Of a stretch of 64,000 nt of DNA, positions 22,261 through 37,427 are shown piece after piece. A model generated the notes under the pieces. That model was not told the origin of the DNA. It saw only the letters and a program-made list of their open reading frames with translations, and ran no database searches. Position 1 is the stretch's first letter, and each line of letters starts with the position of its first letter. Source of the stretch: Asterias amurensis (Eukaryota > Echinodermata > Asteroidea > Forcipulatida > Asteriidae); the NCBI RefSeq assembly GCF_032118995.1, contig NC_092655.1, forward strand, positions 12,162,406 to 12,226,405, given 5' to 3'. A program made the position numbers and the translations under genes.

Positions 22261-22439
22261 TATGGCGCTAATTGTGCTAATTGTTGTGTAATAATTTGTG
22301 TTTTGAATTAAATCTATAACAAAACAGTTGGTTAATTTGTTTATCAAAACTAATTATTACCATTCTGGCCAACTGCAGCTGTTTACTTTGGTATACACAA
22401 TAAAACTTTACAGTAATTAACCCAAATGACATTGTGAGA

Positions 22440-23420
22440 AGTGGCACAGATCAATCCGCCGGATACATCAAATAATGGCCGTGATCTTTGCTATTGTATT
22501 GAATTGGGGCATCCAGGTGCGTGAAATTGATCCGTAGACGGCAACGACACAACACTCTTGATCGTGTTTGTGAAAGGTATTGAGAGTAGTGGGTTAATGG
22601 GTTATGGTTGCGTTATGGTGTTAGGCTGTTAGTGTGGGAATGTTTTTATTTCATTATAAGTGTTTGCGTTTATGACATTGTTTTTTGTTTGTCTATTTTG
22701 CAAGGCATTCCTGACACCTTCAAGCGGGTGAGATCAATTACAAAACGACGTAGAACCAGTTTCGAAAACTATTCAGTCTGTTGTTATACGTATAACCATA
22801 ATATATAGCATTTGGAATTTTACCAATTTGAGGTGGTTCGCACGACTGCGAAATACCAAAAATGGGAATAACTGGTTGATAAAAACGGAAAAGCAACAAC
22901 AAACGAAACGGCGCGTGTCCAGACGATTTTTTATAACAACAAACTGTATGCAATAATTTAATAAACAGCAACGGTGAACCAATGAAACCCACAATCAATA
23001 AATACTGAAAAACATTGAAGACGTCCAAAAACATATTTGGCCTCATAAGAGAATGAAATACCTACTTAAACACAACTTAGGTCCGTGTAATGGGAAGTCC
23101 ATCGAGCGAGTGGGGTAGTCTTCAAAGCTATACATGCTGTCGGACATTGCCCCCCCCCCCCCCAGCTAGAGCACATCATGAAGCACGTCGACCATCACGC
23201 CAAAGTGTCGTTCTGTCAGTCGTAGTTGAGAGCGTCAGTCAATCCCCATGGTCGAGTCGACGGAGACCTCACTTGCGTTGGTGGGCAATGCTTTTGAATG
23301 TACGCACTTTCGTGTTAAATGAAGCACGACCACTTAATTGTTATATAAAAGTAGGTATTCAGCCAGCCGATAACAGCGTAGAAAGGGAGACATACACTAG
23401 GAATGTTCAGCCCGGTAATT
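22440..23420. other. Intergenic block paralogous to 42540-42965 and 43960-44215
   Basis: Shared blocks include CGTGATCTTTGC, GGTTATGGTTGYGTT, CCACGACTSCGAAATA and GAAGCAYGACCACTT. This spacer upstream of A was therefore duplicated with the gene to give the spacer upstream of B. The 146-codon frame at 23090-23530 spans the C-rich run and is not conserved as protein. Confidence 0.6.
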
Positions 23421-24194
23421 ATGTAGCTGAACACAATGTCAAAAAGGAATCAGGTTGTAAAAACTGTGACCTTAATACTTTCAAAAACATTTTTATTTTC
23501 CCTTTTTTTTTTATTCTGGATTTGTTCTAGTAGCTCCGTAAATGAGGTTAATCTCACCATGTAATAGCTGGTTTAATTTTGGTTTGGGGAGAGGACGTAC
23601 CACTCCTCATACCTTCCCAAACTTCATTCCTTCAGAGCACCTGGCCATTGATAGTTCCATGTCATAAACAAAAAAGTCACAGTTGCCGATTCATGGATGT
23701 TATGGGTTCGTTTCCGTTGGTTTGATTTTTACTGTTCATCTAATAATACGAATAATCAAGAAGGTACAACTTTTACAAGCTCAAGTCCTCTGCGTTGTAC
23801 TAGGCCCATGTCACACGAGGCAATTTACAGGCAACCTGTTCGAGGCAATCTTTAAGAAGAAAAGTCATTCTCATTTTAGTGTTCACCTTTTGTTTTAGGG
23901 GATCGTAAGACAAAGTTGGGAAAATGACTTGTGTAATACCCAAGTGGATCTGTAGCATGCACTGCAGCTGGTTACCTCCGAGTTGCCTGCAACTGTGACA
24001 AGGCCCTTATTTGTATTGAAACATGTCGAATTAACCAAATCCCGGTTGGATTTTCGGAGATTTCGGATGTTAATGATAATGATATTAAAACCACATTATG
24101 TGCGCATTTCACACACAAAAATGTTCACAAAAATCTGCACAATCGAAAAAAAACAGCAGAGAGTACGAAAGAAAAAGATTATTTAAATTTAACC

Positions 24195-24835
24195 TAAATC
24201 CCGGTTGGTTGAGTAAATAGCTGTAACCGAAATTTCAGTCGGATCAACCGGGATTCCGGTTGGCTTACCTGGGATTCCAGTTAAATCAACCAGGATTCAA
24301 GTTGGATTGCCCGGGATTCCGGTTTGATTAATAGGGACTCTCGTTGGCCAAACCGGGATTCCGGTTGGATTATCTGGGATTCCAGTTAAATCAACCAGAA
24401 TTCAAGTTGCCTAATCCGGGATCCCGGTTGGATTAACCGGGATTCCAGATAAATTTAAGAATTGACCGTTAAGGTAACTTGGTTCAACCAGGATTCCAGT
24501 TATTTCGATCGAAATTAAGGTTTGATTAAACGGGATATCAGTCGGATCAACCAGGATTACGGTTGGATTAACCAGGATTCTGGTTTTCAACCAGGATTCC
24601 AATTGGAATCGACTGTGTTTCCGGTTGCATTAACCGGGGTTCCAGTTGATTCACGAAGGAAGTAAAAATCAACCGAGATTCCGATTGGATTAACCAGGAT
24701 TCCAGATGAGTTTTAACCGGGAACGCGGATGGTAGGGTTACTGGATTAAAACGGGACTCCAGTTTAGATTAAGCGGGATACTGGTTGGATTAACCAAAAT
24801 TCCGGTTGGCTTGGACCCTGTCAACATCCTAACAG
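24195..24835. repeat. Degenerate minisatellite, unit about 20-22 bp (ATTCCGGTTGGATTAACCGG)
   Basis: About 25-30 imperfect units alternating GGGATTCCGGTTGGATTAAC and GGGATTCCAGTTAAATCAAC. The related short array at 45965-46100 sits at the equivalent place downstream of the next spacer. Confidence 0.8.
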
Positions 24836-24839
24836 TATC

Positions 24840-26260
24840 CCATTAAATTCCCATCCAGGATTCCACCGGGATCCTGCAAAATATCTCCAAGTTGTTCCAG
24901 CCGGAACCTCGGTGGTCCCCAGCGGCATTTCCGGAGGGGTCCCGGAGGGAATCCTGCTGGCAATCTGTATGTAAAACATTTGTATAGACCATGGAAACTT
25001 TGTTTACATTAAGTGTGACCTTGTACATTCTATGAGTATTCTTGCAGACACAATACTGCACTGGTCCTATGGGAAATTGGATATTAATTGTGTAACAATT
25101 TCCACATAAAACCTAAAGTTGTGAAAATAAAAAGTTGATAAGTATTAGACAGTGCAATCTCCATAAAATATCAGATTTTATATTTTCTTCCATTGAGCTG
25201 TGTACAAATCGTCCCTGCAGGAAGTCAAGGATCTGTGGCTCTTTTGTAAACATGTGATGTCACATGTAAAATCGTCTGTATGGTTGGGAACACATCCAGG
25301 TCGCACAACCTCTGTAGAATCACGTTTTAAAATCATATCTTTGTACAAATAAGAACTCTTTAAAGGTGTTAACAATTAGACACAAAACAGGCTTTCTCCA
25401 TATGGCTTTTCACAGCCAACGGCTAATAGGCTATGTTTATTGAAGAACGTAAATACCCCTTTCTTTAAGCAGTGTTTTTAACGAAAACAACCGGCTACCT
25501 CATACGCTGTAGATATTTTCTGTGATACTCTGTACATGAGATGGCACTCTGACAACATTTTATAAATAATCCTGTCTTGGGCTCAAGTGATATTGTATTA
25601 GGCTCCTTCTATACCACACACGGCTATACTCTGGTATCCATGTTATCAATTAATTTAGTTTAATTTAATTTAATTTATTTATTTATTTATTTATTTATAT
25701 AATTCTGTATTTATTTTCCTCATTTCTTGCTTTTTTATAATTGTTTTTCCGTTAATGTTCTGTCTTGTGCTATTTCAACTTGGTTTGTTTGTATTGGTCG
25801 AATAAATATTAATAATACTTATAATCTATCTTATTTTTATTTTTTCTTTGTAAGGACATATCTTCCACATCATACCTGCTGTTGTACTGTACTGTGTAAC
25901 TGAAACTTCACAGGACTGGTACACTAAATGATACTTTAACGCTAGAAGAACTGGTGTATTATCTATGGTAATCAACCTTTTGGATTTTTTCTTCTAATAC
26001 AGGCTTCCGACGAATGAATACATTTTTATAATAATATTTTATAACCTTAAACGGTAATCTGTACCTATCTACAGTGCGTGCAGCAGATAATCAGTTTTGT
26101 GTTAAGCTACTTGGCAAATATCATTTAGTGAAATAAACACATGGCAACCCAGAACCTCAAATTAAAAACCTTGCAGTGTTGTAAAACACGAGACAATTAA
26201 AACGCTATAAATAATGGTTCATCTGTAAGAGGAGGTTTGGGATCGTGTTCTTTGCTGTTA
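24840..26260. other. Intergenic, 3' flank of gene B
   Basis: AT-rich with a (TTTA)n tract at 25660-25700. Blocks near 25860-25950 (CTGCTGTTGTACTGTACTGT) match 48785-48840 downstream of gene C. The last 110 bp (ACACGAGACAATTAAAACGC) match the 3' flanks of A and C. No gene is recognised. Confidence 0.5.
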
Positions 26261-26264
26261 AAGC

Positions 26265-27525
26265 TTAGGGCCCCATGTCATCTGGAACATCCTGTCGAAT
26301 CTTGACCCCACCACCAGCAACCCACCTCTCTCGATCACCAAGAACCTTCTTTTGGTTATCCTCTTCGACAGCTTCGACAGGTTGTTGTGGTTGTTGTGGT
26401 TCTGGCGCCTTTATGACTATCTCTTCAGGTTCTCGACACGCGTCTTCTCCAATGAGCTCCTTTACTGTCACCTCACACAGCTGTAGAAACGAATGCTTAT
26501 CAGAGGGGATGTCGACGCTAATGTAACGCGCCACCAACGGTGGGTCACATACCAACTCAATTGTGCCTCCGCGTGGAGTTGCCATGGCAGGACTGACTAC
26601 ATCACCACACTGGGGGTTGCGTTGAATGTTGCGACTGGTACCCGCGCGAACAACAGCATTCGTCAAACGCTCACCTGTTAATATTTATTAACGAAATAAT
26701 AGAGAGATGTTTTTCATTGTTGAAACACAAAGTAGCCCATTAATAATTTAATAAAGCAGTTGTGTTGAGCACTTACTACAACAATCCCCACGATTGAGAA
26801 GGACAACTTTACTGATGCAGTGTTCTTTTTCAAGGTCAACCAGCCACCATGGATCGTCGTCTTCCTCTGTTTAGTACACAAAACAACAACACAAACATTA
26901 AAACAGAGTAAGCAAATCGCATCAGCCCATGCTATTTCAACCTCCTTTATAGACAGTGGACACTTTTGGTAATTGTCAAAGACCAGTCTTCTCACTTGTT
27001 GTATCTCAACATATGCATAAAATAACAAACCTGTGAAAATTTGAGCTCAATTGGTCGTCGAAGATGCGAGGTATGAATGAATTAAAAAAAACACTCTTGT
27101 CACACAAAGTTGTGTGCTTTCAGATGCTTGATTACAAGACCTCAAATTCTAAACTTGAGGTCTCAAAACCAAATTCGTGGAAAATTACTTCTTTCTCGAA
27201 AGCTATGTCACTTCAGAGGGAGCCGTTTCTCACAATGTTTTATATTATCAACCTCTCCCCATTACTCGTTACCAAGTGTAGTTTTATGCTGATAATTATT
27301 TTGAGTAATAACCAATAGTGTCCACTGCCTGTAAGATCTTTAGCACAAATTCACATGACAAGTATTCACAAATTGGTTTAGCGAATGTTGACTTACTTGT
27401 AATTGAACAGGTAAATCCCGGTGCCACCTTAGCGTCCAGGTTTCCGTCTGCAGCTTTATCTGGCGAGTACCTGTTGTCATAGTAAGAACTTTGCTCCGTC
27501 GGCTTACCGATTATAGACAAATCGC
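26265..27525 (-). CDS. Gene B FTP domain 3 and short tail (exons 9-11)
   Basis: Exons 27397-27525, 26777-26866 and 26265-26674 are open. RDLSIIGKPTEQSSYYDNRY, KEDDDPWWLVDLEKEHCISK and NRGDCCSERLTNAVVRAG match gene C closely. The histidine site is CSIT here against CTHT in C, a single His-to-Ile change. The tail has one PEP unit (APEPQQPQQPVEAVEED) and ends VKIRQDVPDDMGP. Confidence 0.85.
26947..27334. mobile_element. TTAA-type MITE, copy 8
   Basis: Reverse orientation, full length: TTATAGACAGTGGACACTTT to GTGTCCACTGCCTGTAA. Lies between exons 9 and 10 of gene B; gene C lacks it there. Confidence 0.85.
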
Positions 27526-27884
27526 CTGTTCAGAAATTGAAAAGTAACCCTTTCAAGTTAGACTAATATTTGGTTTAGAGTAACCTTTGTGTCCGAATTG
27601 CTTGCTATTCAATCTCAAATAGGTGTGATTACATCGAGTAGCTATGGTGACAGTAAATTTAGTTTGGTATTGGACATTCACATAGATTTGTACAGTGTCC
27701 AATAACGATGTTCAATATAGACAATCACTGTACAAACCTACTTGAATGTCAAATGTCCAATATTGAAATAGCAACATTGATATTCGCTCTACAAACCTAC
27801 AGTTGTGGGGAGCACGTTCTTTCTTGGCTACTGCGGGGAAGGTGTGGAATAGTCTTCCTTACCACACTTGCTTTTAAAAATTAT

Positions 27885-30400
<2,516 letters not shown>

Positions 30401-30554
30401 CATTATTAAAGTGAATGAAAAAGTCCAACATCAAACTAACTTTACTGCCATGTAGTACGACGGTTGATTACTGTTACTTGTGTTTTACCTTTTACCGATG
30501 TGTGTTAACATTTGAAATCCACAGGTGTAATAAATCACAACTGGTTATACTAAC

Positions 30555-33500
30555 GTTCGTCACTCTCGCACTGGTTGACGTCAAGTTCGTAGATCTCTAC
30601 TTCACGTAGTTGCAAATATTCTTTCCTGCCTGGTATGTTAACACTGACGTAACGCCCCGATAACGGTGGTCCACAGTAGACGGCTAGATCTCCACCAACA
30701 ATCTTGGCTTGGTCTTTGGTTATCGATAATCCGCATTGAGCATTTTGATTTATGTCTTTTTCTGTTCCTACTCTCACAACGGCATTTGCTAACCGGTCGC
30801 CTACAGAAACAAGTGTAAGTTACAATAAAAAATCTTCATTAAAGGCAGTGGACACTATTGGAAGTTACTCAAAATAATTATCACCATAAAACCTTTCTTG
30901 GTAACGAGTAATGGGGGTTTTCTAGGATAAAACAATGTTAGAAACTGCTCCCTCTGAATTAATGTAGTTTTCGAGAGAGTAATTTTCCACGAATTTGATT
31001 TCGAGACCTCAGATTTAGAATTTGAGGTCTCGAATTCAAGCATCTGAAAGCACACAACTTCGTGTGACAAGGGTGTTTTTCCTTCCATTATTATCTCGCA
31101 ACTTGGACGACCAATTAAACTCAATTTTTTACAGGTTTGTTATTTTATGCGCATGTTGGTCTTTGACAATTCCCAATTGTGTCCAGAGTCTTTAAGTCTT
31201 ACACATACAATGGATACAGTTTTTGTTCGTTTCTATATCACTGTAGCAATATTTAAAAAATTCCAAATAATGGCTCAGGATAAAGATTTGGAAATAGTAT
31301 AGACTACTACATCTATCTGGGCAAGAAGATCAACTTTAACAACGAAACGGGAGAGGAAATAAAGAGAAGAACTCAGTTAGGATAGGTGAAGTTTGGCACA
31401 ATGAGCTCCATCTTTCGAGACCACACCCAACCCATGTCTCAGAAAAGGCAGGTATTCTATCATAGCATTATACGTGTCCTGTAGTACGGTGCCGAGACAT
31501 GGACAACAACCGAGCAGTGCATCATACATGTCCTTTCCTTTGTTGCCAAAACATGTACAACCACCAAACAACTTGGAAGAAAAAAACTACAACAAAGAAG
31601 GACAGGGTGACGAATGAGGACCTACGAAAGAAAGCACGAATGCAGGATATTGTTAAGACAATTATTTTTTTTTTTTTATGCAAGTCGCCTGACACACAAG
31701 GCCTGAAGGCCACTTCAAGGTGTGGGCTACAATTTTTTTTTTTCCAGAGGCCATTGTCACCTACTCCTAGGGCTGAAACAGGGTTACCCCTTTCACAGTA
31801 AGCTGAGATACAGGTGTGGATTTCACAAGGAGTTAAGACTAGTCTTATCTCGAGATGACGAGTTACTCATCCTAACTTAGGACAACCCGTATGTTTTTAG
31901 TATCTCTTGGGAATAGTCCTAAGACTAGTCCTAACTCTTTGTGAAATCGACCCCTACTAGCATAAAGGTATAACAACAGATGGGCATGCAAAACAAACTA
32001 CTGGACTCCAAAAAACCTATCAACAATAAAAAAAAAACAGTGCGCAAAACAGAAGGTGGACAGATGAACTAAAGTACATATATAGGGGCATTACTTGGCA
32101 ACGGACAGCGCAGAGTAGAGCAAAATGGATTGGTGAAACGGGCTGTTTCTTTCCATAAATGACAGGGAATACTTACTGCAGCAATCCCAACGGTTGAACA
32201 GAACCACTTTACTGATGCAGTGTGTTTCTTGAAGATCTACTCTCCACCACGGATCAAAGTCATGACCTGCAAATGAAGTATTAATATTTTGAATGGAAAA
32301 TTAAGGAAGAGATTTCAAATAAAGCCCTAAACAACAAACATTTGATTCGTGGGGGAAATCAGCAAATACTTTCGAAAGCAAACCTTAAAAGTCGCTATTC
32401 GCTGGTAACCACAATCTTTCACAGAACTTTTGCTCATTGAGTTTTATCGGGGACAATTAGATTGCTGGAAAAATATCGAGCAACTACTTATGGATTGAAT
32501 GTTTGTAAACCAAAAACAAACTGACAATCAATGTGATTGAATATTAAGTGCCAGCTTTATCTGGTGGAAGAACTTCCAGGCGCGGCATACCCTGTTTATT
32601 GGTGTAACAAATTGTGTAAGTCTTAGGGACAGTTGAAAGGCAAAAATTCGTGTAAAGGATTTGGGGTGTATGGATTTCAGTGACAATGGGGTCTGATAAC
32701 GACTGATCGATTTCGATTAAAGGATTTGGGTACTTTTTCAAAATGTCCATAGACTTACAATAAACTTACAGGGTTTGAAGATAATGTTAGTGGAAAGCTG
32801 CCATTCAAACATTACTTACTAAGGTGCTGTAGTTTTTGAGAAATGAGTAAAACAATGTCATGAAAATACGTTTGTAAATGCTTAAAATGTATTTCGTCTC
32901 ATGAGACGAAAATTATTTTCATGACATTGTTTTACTCATTTCCCCAAAAACTACAGCACCTCAACATGTAATATTTTCAGGGAAGCTTTGTACTATCATT
33001 ATGTTCAAACTGTGTACGTTTAGTGTAAATTGTGTACATTGTGTTTTTGTCCTACAAAATGTACATACACCCTTTAAACTGTCGCAATATTTCGACAAAT
33101 GCTATCGAAACAGGATTTTAAAGCAACAAATATTTATTGTACCATGTTTTCCTTCCAAATAAATTAAACATGCCTTATATCAAACAAATCAATCTAACTT
33201 TTGTAGACATGCATGTGGAAATTGATAATTCCCTCTTTTGTCTTGTAGTATATTGCATACTCGTCATAAACATGTCTCTCCCGATCTCTTTTCGGCCTGG
33301 TGAGAGGACCCGGTTCTTACTTTGTTCTTCTAGAAGTTTGTATTTAGAAAACAAACATTTTGAAAATAACTTGAAGGATTTGGGTACTTTTTCAAAATGT
33401 CCACAGATTTACATTAAACTTACAGGGTTTGAAGATAATGATAGTGGAAAGCTACCGTTCAAATATTGGCAACTAAATTTCTGTAGTTTTTGAGAAACGA

Positions 33501-34411
33501 GTTATACAAGTCACAAAATAATTTCGTCTCAGTGAGATGAAAATTATTTTGAATGTATAAACCCATTAACCAGTTATGATATTATACCATAAACATTACA
33601 TAACTGGTTAATACGTTTTTATATGCTCATTTCATTCATTTTTAAAAAACTGCAGCACCCCAGTAAGTAAAATTTCAAGGGAAGCTTTCTACTGTCATAA
33701 TCTTCAAAATATTTAAGTTCAATGTAAATCTGTGGATATTGTGTTTTGTGTGAGGAAAAAGTATATAGAAGAAGCTTTTTTATATAGGTTTTCTCTGTCA
33801 AATTCAGAAAATGAACAGCCAATTTCATGTTCATGCGTTCGAATTATAGCTGTTTTGCCTCTCCAGTTGCTACTGCGTTTCAAATTCAGAATTCGGCCAT
33901 TCAATTACGTTTGATTCGGGTCAAATTCCTAAAGAACTATGTTCAATTTAGCGTATCGTCATTCTTTTTTGTGACACACACGCCTCAAGAAGCGTCTGTG
34001 AATTTGAATGCTGCTTTGATGAATTGTTAAATTGAATGATTCTTTTGTTAAATTGAGTGACACAACATTACATTTGACTAATCATAAAACGAAATCGAAT
34101 GACCCTTTTCAGTAGCATTCGATTTCGCGCGAAATAGAATAGCTTGGTGGTTAATTGACTGCTCATTTGCCGAAATTGACCGAGAAAACCTATATTACAT
34201 ACAAATGAAGATTATAATTCAAAATAAACCTGTTCTGGACTCTAAGTGACAGTAGGATTAATTAGGCATCATATGATTGACTTACCGGTGACACTAAAAC
34301 CTAGCCCTTTAAACTTGCCAATAAAACCATCGGCAGCCATTTCCGCTGGGTACTTGGTATCATCGTATCCAGAGCTTTGTTCGGTCGGGGAGTTCAGAAT
34401 GGAGAGTTTTC
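30555..34411 (-). CDS. Gene B FTP domain 2 (exons 6-8)
   Basis: Exons 34286-34411, 32177-32266 and 30555-30800. RKLSILNSPTEQSSGYDDTK, GHDFDPWWRVDLQETHCISK, NRWDCCSDRLANAVVRVG and YLQLREVEIYELDVNQCESD are all in frame. The histidine site is FSVT (Val) where gene C has FSHT. The R-W-D-C-C-S-D-R part remains. Confidence 0.85.
30839..31195. mobile_element. TTAA-type MITE, copy 9
   Basis: TTAAAGGCAGTGGACACTAT to TGTGTCCAGAGTCTTTAA. Its closest relative in the window is the first copy at 20254, sharing GGGGGTTTT in place of the usual GGGGAGAGGTTG. In intron 7 of gene B. Confidence 0.85.
31685..31800. repeat. Dispersed repeat (GTCGCCTGACACACAAGGCC), copy 1
   Basis: Nearly identical to 51197-51315, including GGTGTGGGCTACAAT and CCTACTCCTAGGGCTGAAAC. 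Both copies end near ACAGGGTTACCCCTTT. Non-coding interspersed repeat of unknown class. Confidence 0.7.
31813..31955. mobile_element. Hairpin MITE (GACTAGTCCTAA family), copy 2
   Basis: GGTGTGGATTTCACAAGGAG mirrors CTCTTTGTGAAATCGACCCC. Same family as 15884-16026. Confidence 0.8.
32717..33077. mobile_element. TTAA-ended element (GGATTTGGGTAC family), copy 1
   Basis: TTAAAGGATTTGGGTACTTT on the left against AAAATGTACATACACCCTTTAA on the right. The centre is a palindrome around ATTTCGTCTCATGAGACGAAAAT with TTTTACTCATTT arms. Related copies are at 33371, 35306 and 58317. Confidence 0.8.
33371..33750. mobile_element. TTAA-ended element (GGATTTGGGTAC family), copy 2
   Basis: Begins TTGAAGGATTTGGGTACTTT. 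The centre ATTTCGTCTCAGTGAGATGAAAAT is followed by an extra inverted pair (TAACCAGTTATG / CATAACTGGTTA). The right end fades near TGTGGATATTGTGTTTTG. Confidence 0.7.
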
Positions 34412-34630
34412 CTGGGTTAGAGGTAAATATAGTTAACGGTAAATGTGGGGTTAGATTTAAACTAGGGTTAGGTGTTAATTTGGGTTGGAGGTTAATTTGA
34501 GTTGGAGTTTAATTTGGGTTGGAGGTTAGTTTGGGTTGGAGGTCAATTTGGGTTTGAGGTTAGTTTAGGTTAAGAGGTAGACTTAGTTTTTAGGGTATAT
34601 TGGGGTTTTGAGATAAACTTGGGTTAAGAA
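34412..34630. repeat. Degenerate minisatellite (GGTTAATTTGGGTTGGA)
   Basis: About 12 units of roughly 17-18 bp, directly upstream of the acceptor of gene B exon 6. Gene C has the same kind of array at 55165-55370 and 55790-55980 in the equivalent intron. Confidence 0.75.
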
Positions 34631-35305
34631 GTAACTTTTTTATATATAGTGATGTAAATACAAAATGAATATCGCTAACTTATAATGGGGTGAGCAATGA
34701 AACCATGACAATAGCAGGATTTAAACCTAAGATATATGTTCTCTATCAATAATATACTTGTTGAGATATGGTGTTTGGTTTGCGTATACCAAATGATTTA
34801 TCCAAATCTTAAAGTGCCATTCATTGTGTCCAGCATTAATTTAAAACGGCTTCTGACAATTAATGGCCGTCTTCCAATTGTCAGAATCTTAGTTCGGGAC
34901 CATTTAAGAGTGAATATCAACTGTGTACCTTCCATTTTAAAGTATTTTATGATTTAGTGAAACATTCGTCTGATTATTACTCCCTGACGTACTTTCAAGT
35001 TTTTGACAGCGTTCAATGGGATACTCTTCAAGCTTAACTTCATGCAGTTGTAGGTATTGCTTGTACGGTAGAACAACATTGACCTCACTCGCCAACAACG
35101 GCGGGTCACAGTAAACATCAATGACACCGCCATACTTTTTCGTCAAGTGGGGTTCCACAGGTACCCCGCACCGTTCATTCAGATTGTAGAATTTACTGAC
35201 GCCAGCTCTGACCACAGCATTCCCTAAACGATCACCTGTTAAAGAAAACATTCATGTATAGCTTTCAGTCGTTCAGTATGTTAATGCCCAATAGAGATAA
35301 TGTAT

Positions 35306-35673
35306 TCAAGGATTGGGTACTTTTTGTAACACAACACACAATGTCCAAAGATTTGCATTAAACTAACACCATTTGAAAATAATGATAGTAGAAAGCGTAC
35401 CTTAAAATATTAGTAGCTGAGGTGCTGTAGTTTTTGGGAAATGAGTAAAACAATGTCATGGAAATACGTTTTTACATGCTAAAAGAATGTTCGTCCCATG
35501 ATCTAACAGCTGAAAGTTATTTTCATGGCATTGTTTTAATCAATACTCAAAAACTACAGCACCTCAGCAAGTCATAATTTCAGGGAAGCTATCATTATCT
35601 TCAAACTGTGTAAGTTTAATGTAAATCTGTGGACAATGTGTTTTGTCCTACAAAAAGTACATAGACCCTTTAA
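35306..35673. mobile_element. TTAA-ended element (GGATTTGGGTAC family), copy 3
   Basis: TTCAAGGATTGGGTACTTTT to AAAAAGTACATAGACCCTTTAA, with TTTTCATGGCATTGTTTTA in the centre. A partial right end of the same family follows at 35757-35844. Intron 4 of gene B. Confidence 0.8.
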
Positions 35674-35849
35674 AGTACAAGTGCCTACGGCATTTCTTTG
35701 TGGATACTTGATGAACCCTCAAACAAATCTGAAAAGTCGTGATTTGTTTACCATTTCTACTATCATTATCTTCAAATTGGTAAGTTTAGTGTAATTCCGT
35801 GGATATTGTGGTTTTTGCCCTACAAAAAGTACGTAGACCCTTTAACAAA

Positions 35850-35995
35850 CTAGTATTTTGAAGTTGAAAAACTAGTATTTGAAGTCGACAAACTAGTGTT
35901 TGGAGGTGGCAGACTACGGAAGTTGACAGTCTCGTATTGGAAGTCGCCAAACTAGAATTGGAAGTTTCAAACTAGTATTGAAAGTTAAAAAACTA
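35850..35995. repeat. Minisatellite (AACTAGTATTGGAAGTTGA), short array
   Basis: About seven imperfect units of roughly 20 bp in intron 4 of gene B. Intron 4 of gene C holds the same unit expanded to about 470 bp at 58795-59266. Confidence 0.8.
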
Positions 35996-36345
35996 AATCA
36001 AAACAACACTCAAACAAATTACACTTCTGACTCGTTGAAAAAAAAGGCTCTCCGATGAAAAATTGATGCGCAGCAAACTTCAAAACTACGACCAAATGAT
36101 AACTAAACACACAAAAGGTCAAATCTGTTCGTAATGTTTAAGCGTTTTTGTTCAAGTTGATCTTAAAAGTCAATACTTACTGCAACAGTCTCTACGATTG
36201 AAAAGGGTGACCTTTCCAATACAGTGTTCCTCCTCGAGTCGAACAGTCCAGAACGGACGCTTATCGTTCTCTGTTTTTAAAACAAGCAAAACACAATGAG
36301 AGCAGTTAGGTAGAAACAGCAACAATGTCTATACAAGTCGTTACT

Positions 36346-36732
36346 TTAAAGACAGTGGACACTATTGGTAATTGTCCAAGACTAGCCTTCACAGTTGGTG
36401 TATCTCAACATATGCATAAAATAACAAACCTGTGAAAGTTTGAGCTCAATCGGTCATCGAACTTACGAGATAATAATAAAAGAATAAAACACCCTTGTCA
36501 CACGAAGTTGTGTGCGTTTAGATGGTTGATTTCGAGACCTCAAGTTCTAAACCTGAGGTCTCGAAATCAATTTCGTGGAAAATTACTTCTTTCTCGAAAA
36601 CTATGGCACTTCAGAGGGAGCCGTTTCTCACAATGTTTTATACCATCAACCTCTCCCCATTACTCGTCCCCAAGAAAGGTTTTATGCCAATAAATATTTT
36701 AAGTAATTACCAATAGTGTCCACTACCTTTAA
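36346..36732. mobile_element. TTAA-type MITE, copy 10
   Basis: Reverse orientation, full length, TTTAAAGACAGTGGACACTA to GTGTCCACTACCTTTAA. It abuts copy 11. Confidence 0.85.
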
Positions 36733-37043
36733 AGGCATTGAACACTATTGGTAATTTTTAATTTTTTGTTTACATAAACATTACTTGGTAACGAGTAATG
36801 GAGAGCTGATGTTGAAAGTATAATACAGCCCCCTCTGAAGTAACGAATAGTTTTGGAGTAACAAGCAATTTCTCACTAAAGTATTAGAATTTGATTTCGA
36901 GACATCAGAATTAGAATCCGAGGTCTAGAAATCAAGCATCTAAAAGCACACAACTTGTGCAACAAGGATGTTATTTTATGCGTATTTCGAGATACACCTG
37001 TTGAGAAAATCTGACAATTGCCAATAGTGTCCAGTGTATCTAA
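36729..37043. mobile_element. TTAA-type MITE, copy 11, sharing its end with copy 10
   Basis: Forward orientation, TTTAAAGGCATTGAACACTA to GTCCAGTGTATCTAA. Copies 10 and 11 meet at a single TTTAAA, as if the second inserted into the TTAA made by the first. Confidence 0.8.
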
Positions 37044-37319
37044 GCCTGTGAAACCATACACAATAATTCAGCTTTTACCAGAACTGAAGCAAATGTAATT
37101 CTGAATGGAAATGTTGCTCTTTGACCCATCACCTCCAGGGGTGAGTCTACAACCCCCTGGATCCAACCCCTGCCCGCTCCATCGGTCTTTCATGTTTGTA
37201 TGGGTGTATGCATTTATATCATCAATGAGGTAGCATTTTGACTTATCATTGAAGGGTGGATCCCGAATTTAAGGGCACTGGGCCAGAGTTTTGTTTCCCT
37301 TAAATCGATGGGAGATGAA

Positions 37320-37350
37320 GACGATGACGATGACGATGACGATGTTGGTG
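37320..37350. repeat. Short (GATGAC)n tract
   Basis: GACGATGACGATGACGATGA, then GATGATGATGG. Simple repeat in intron 3 of gene B. Confidence 0.8.
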
Positions 37351-37427
37351 ATGATGATGGTAACTAACACAAACAAATCAATATCAGATTCACACAACAA
37401 GTGTCAATTTTTTATATATTACACCTA

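Noticed and set aside
23090-23530. 146-codon frame starting MGSPSSEWGS
   Set aside because: It crosses a C homopolymer, and the paralogous spacer at 43.96-44.2 kb does not keep the frame, so coding is unlikely.
30555-30800. Single-exon FTP fragments as separate small genes
   Set aside because: Each such frame begins at a splice acceptor, ends at a donor in phase 1 and joins neighbours into a continuous three-domain protein, so they are exons.
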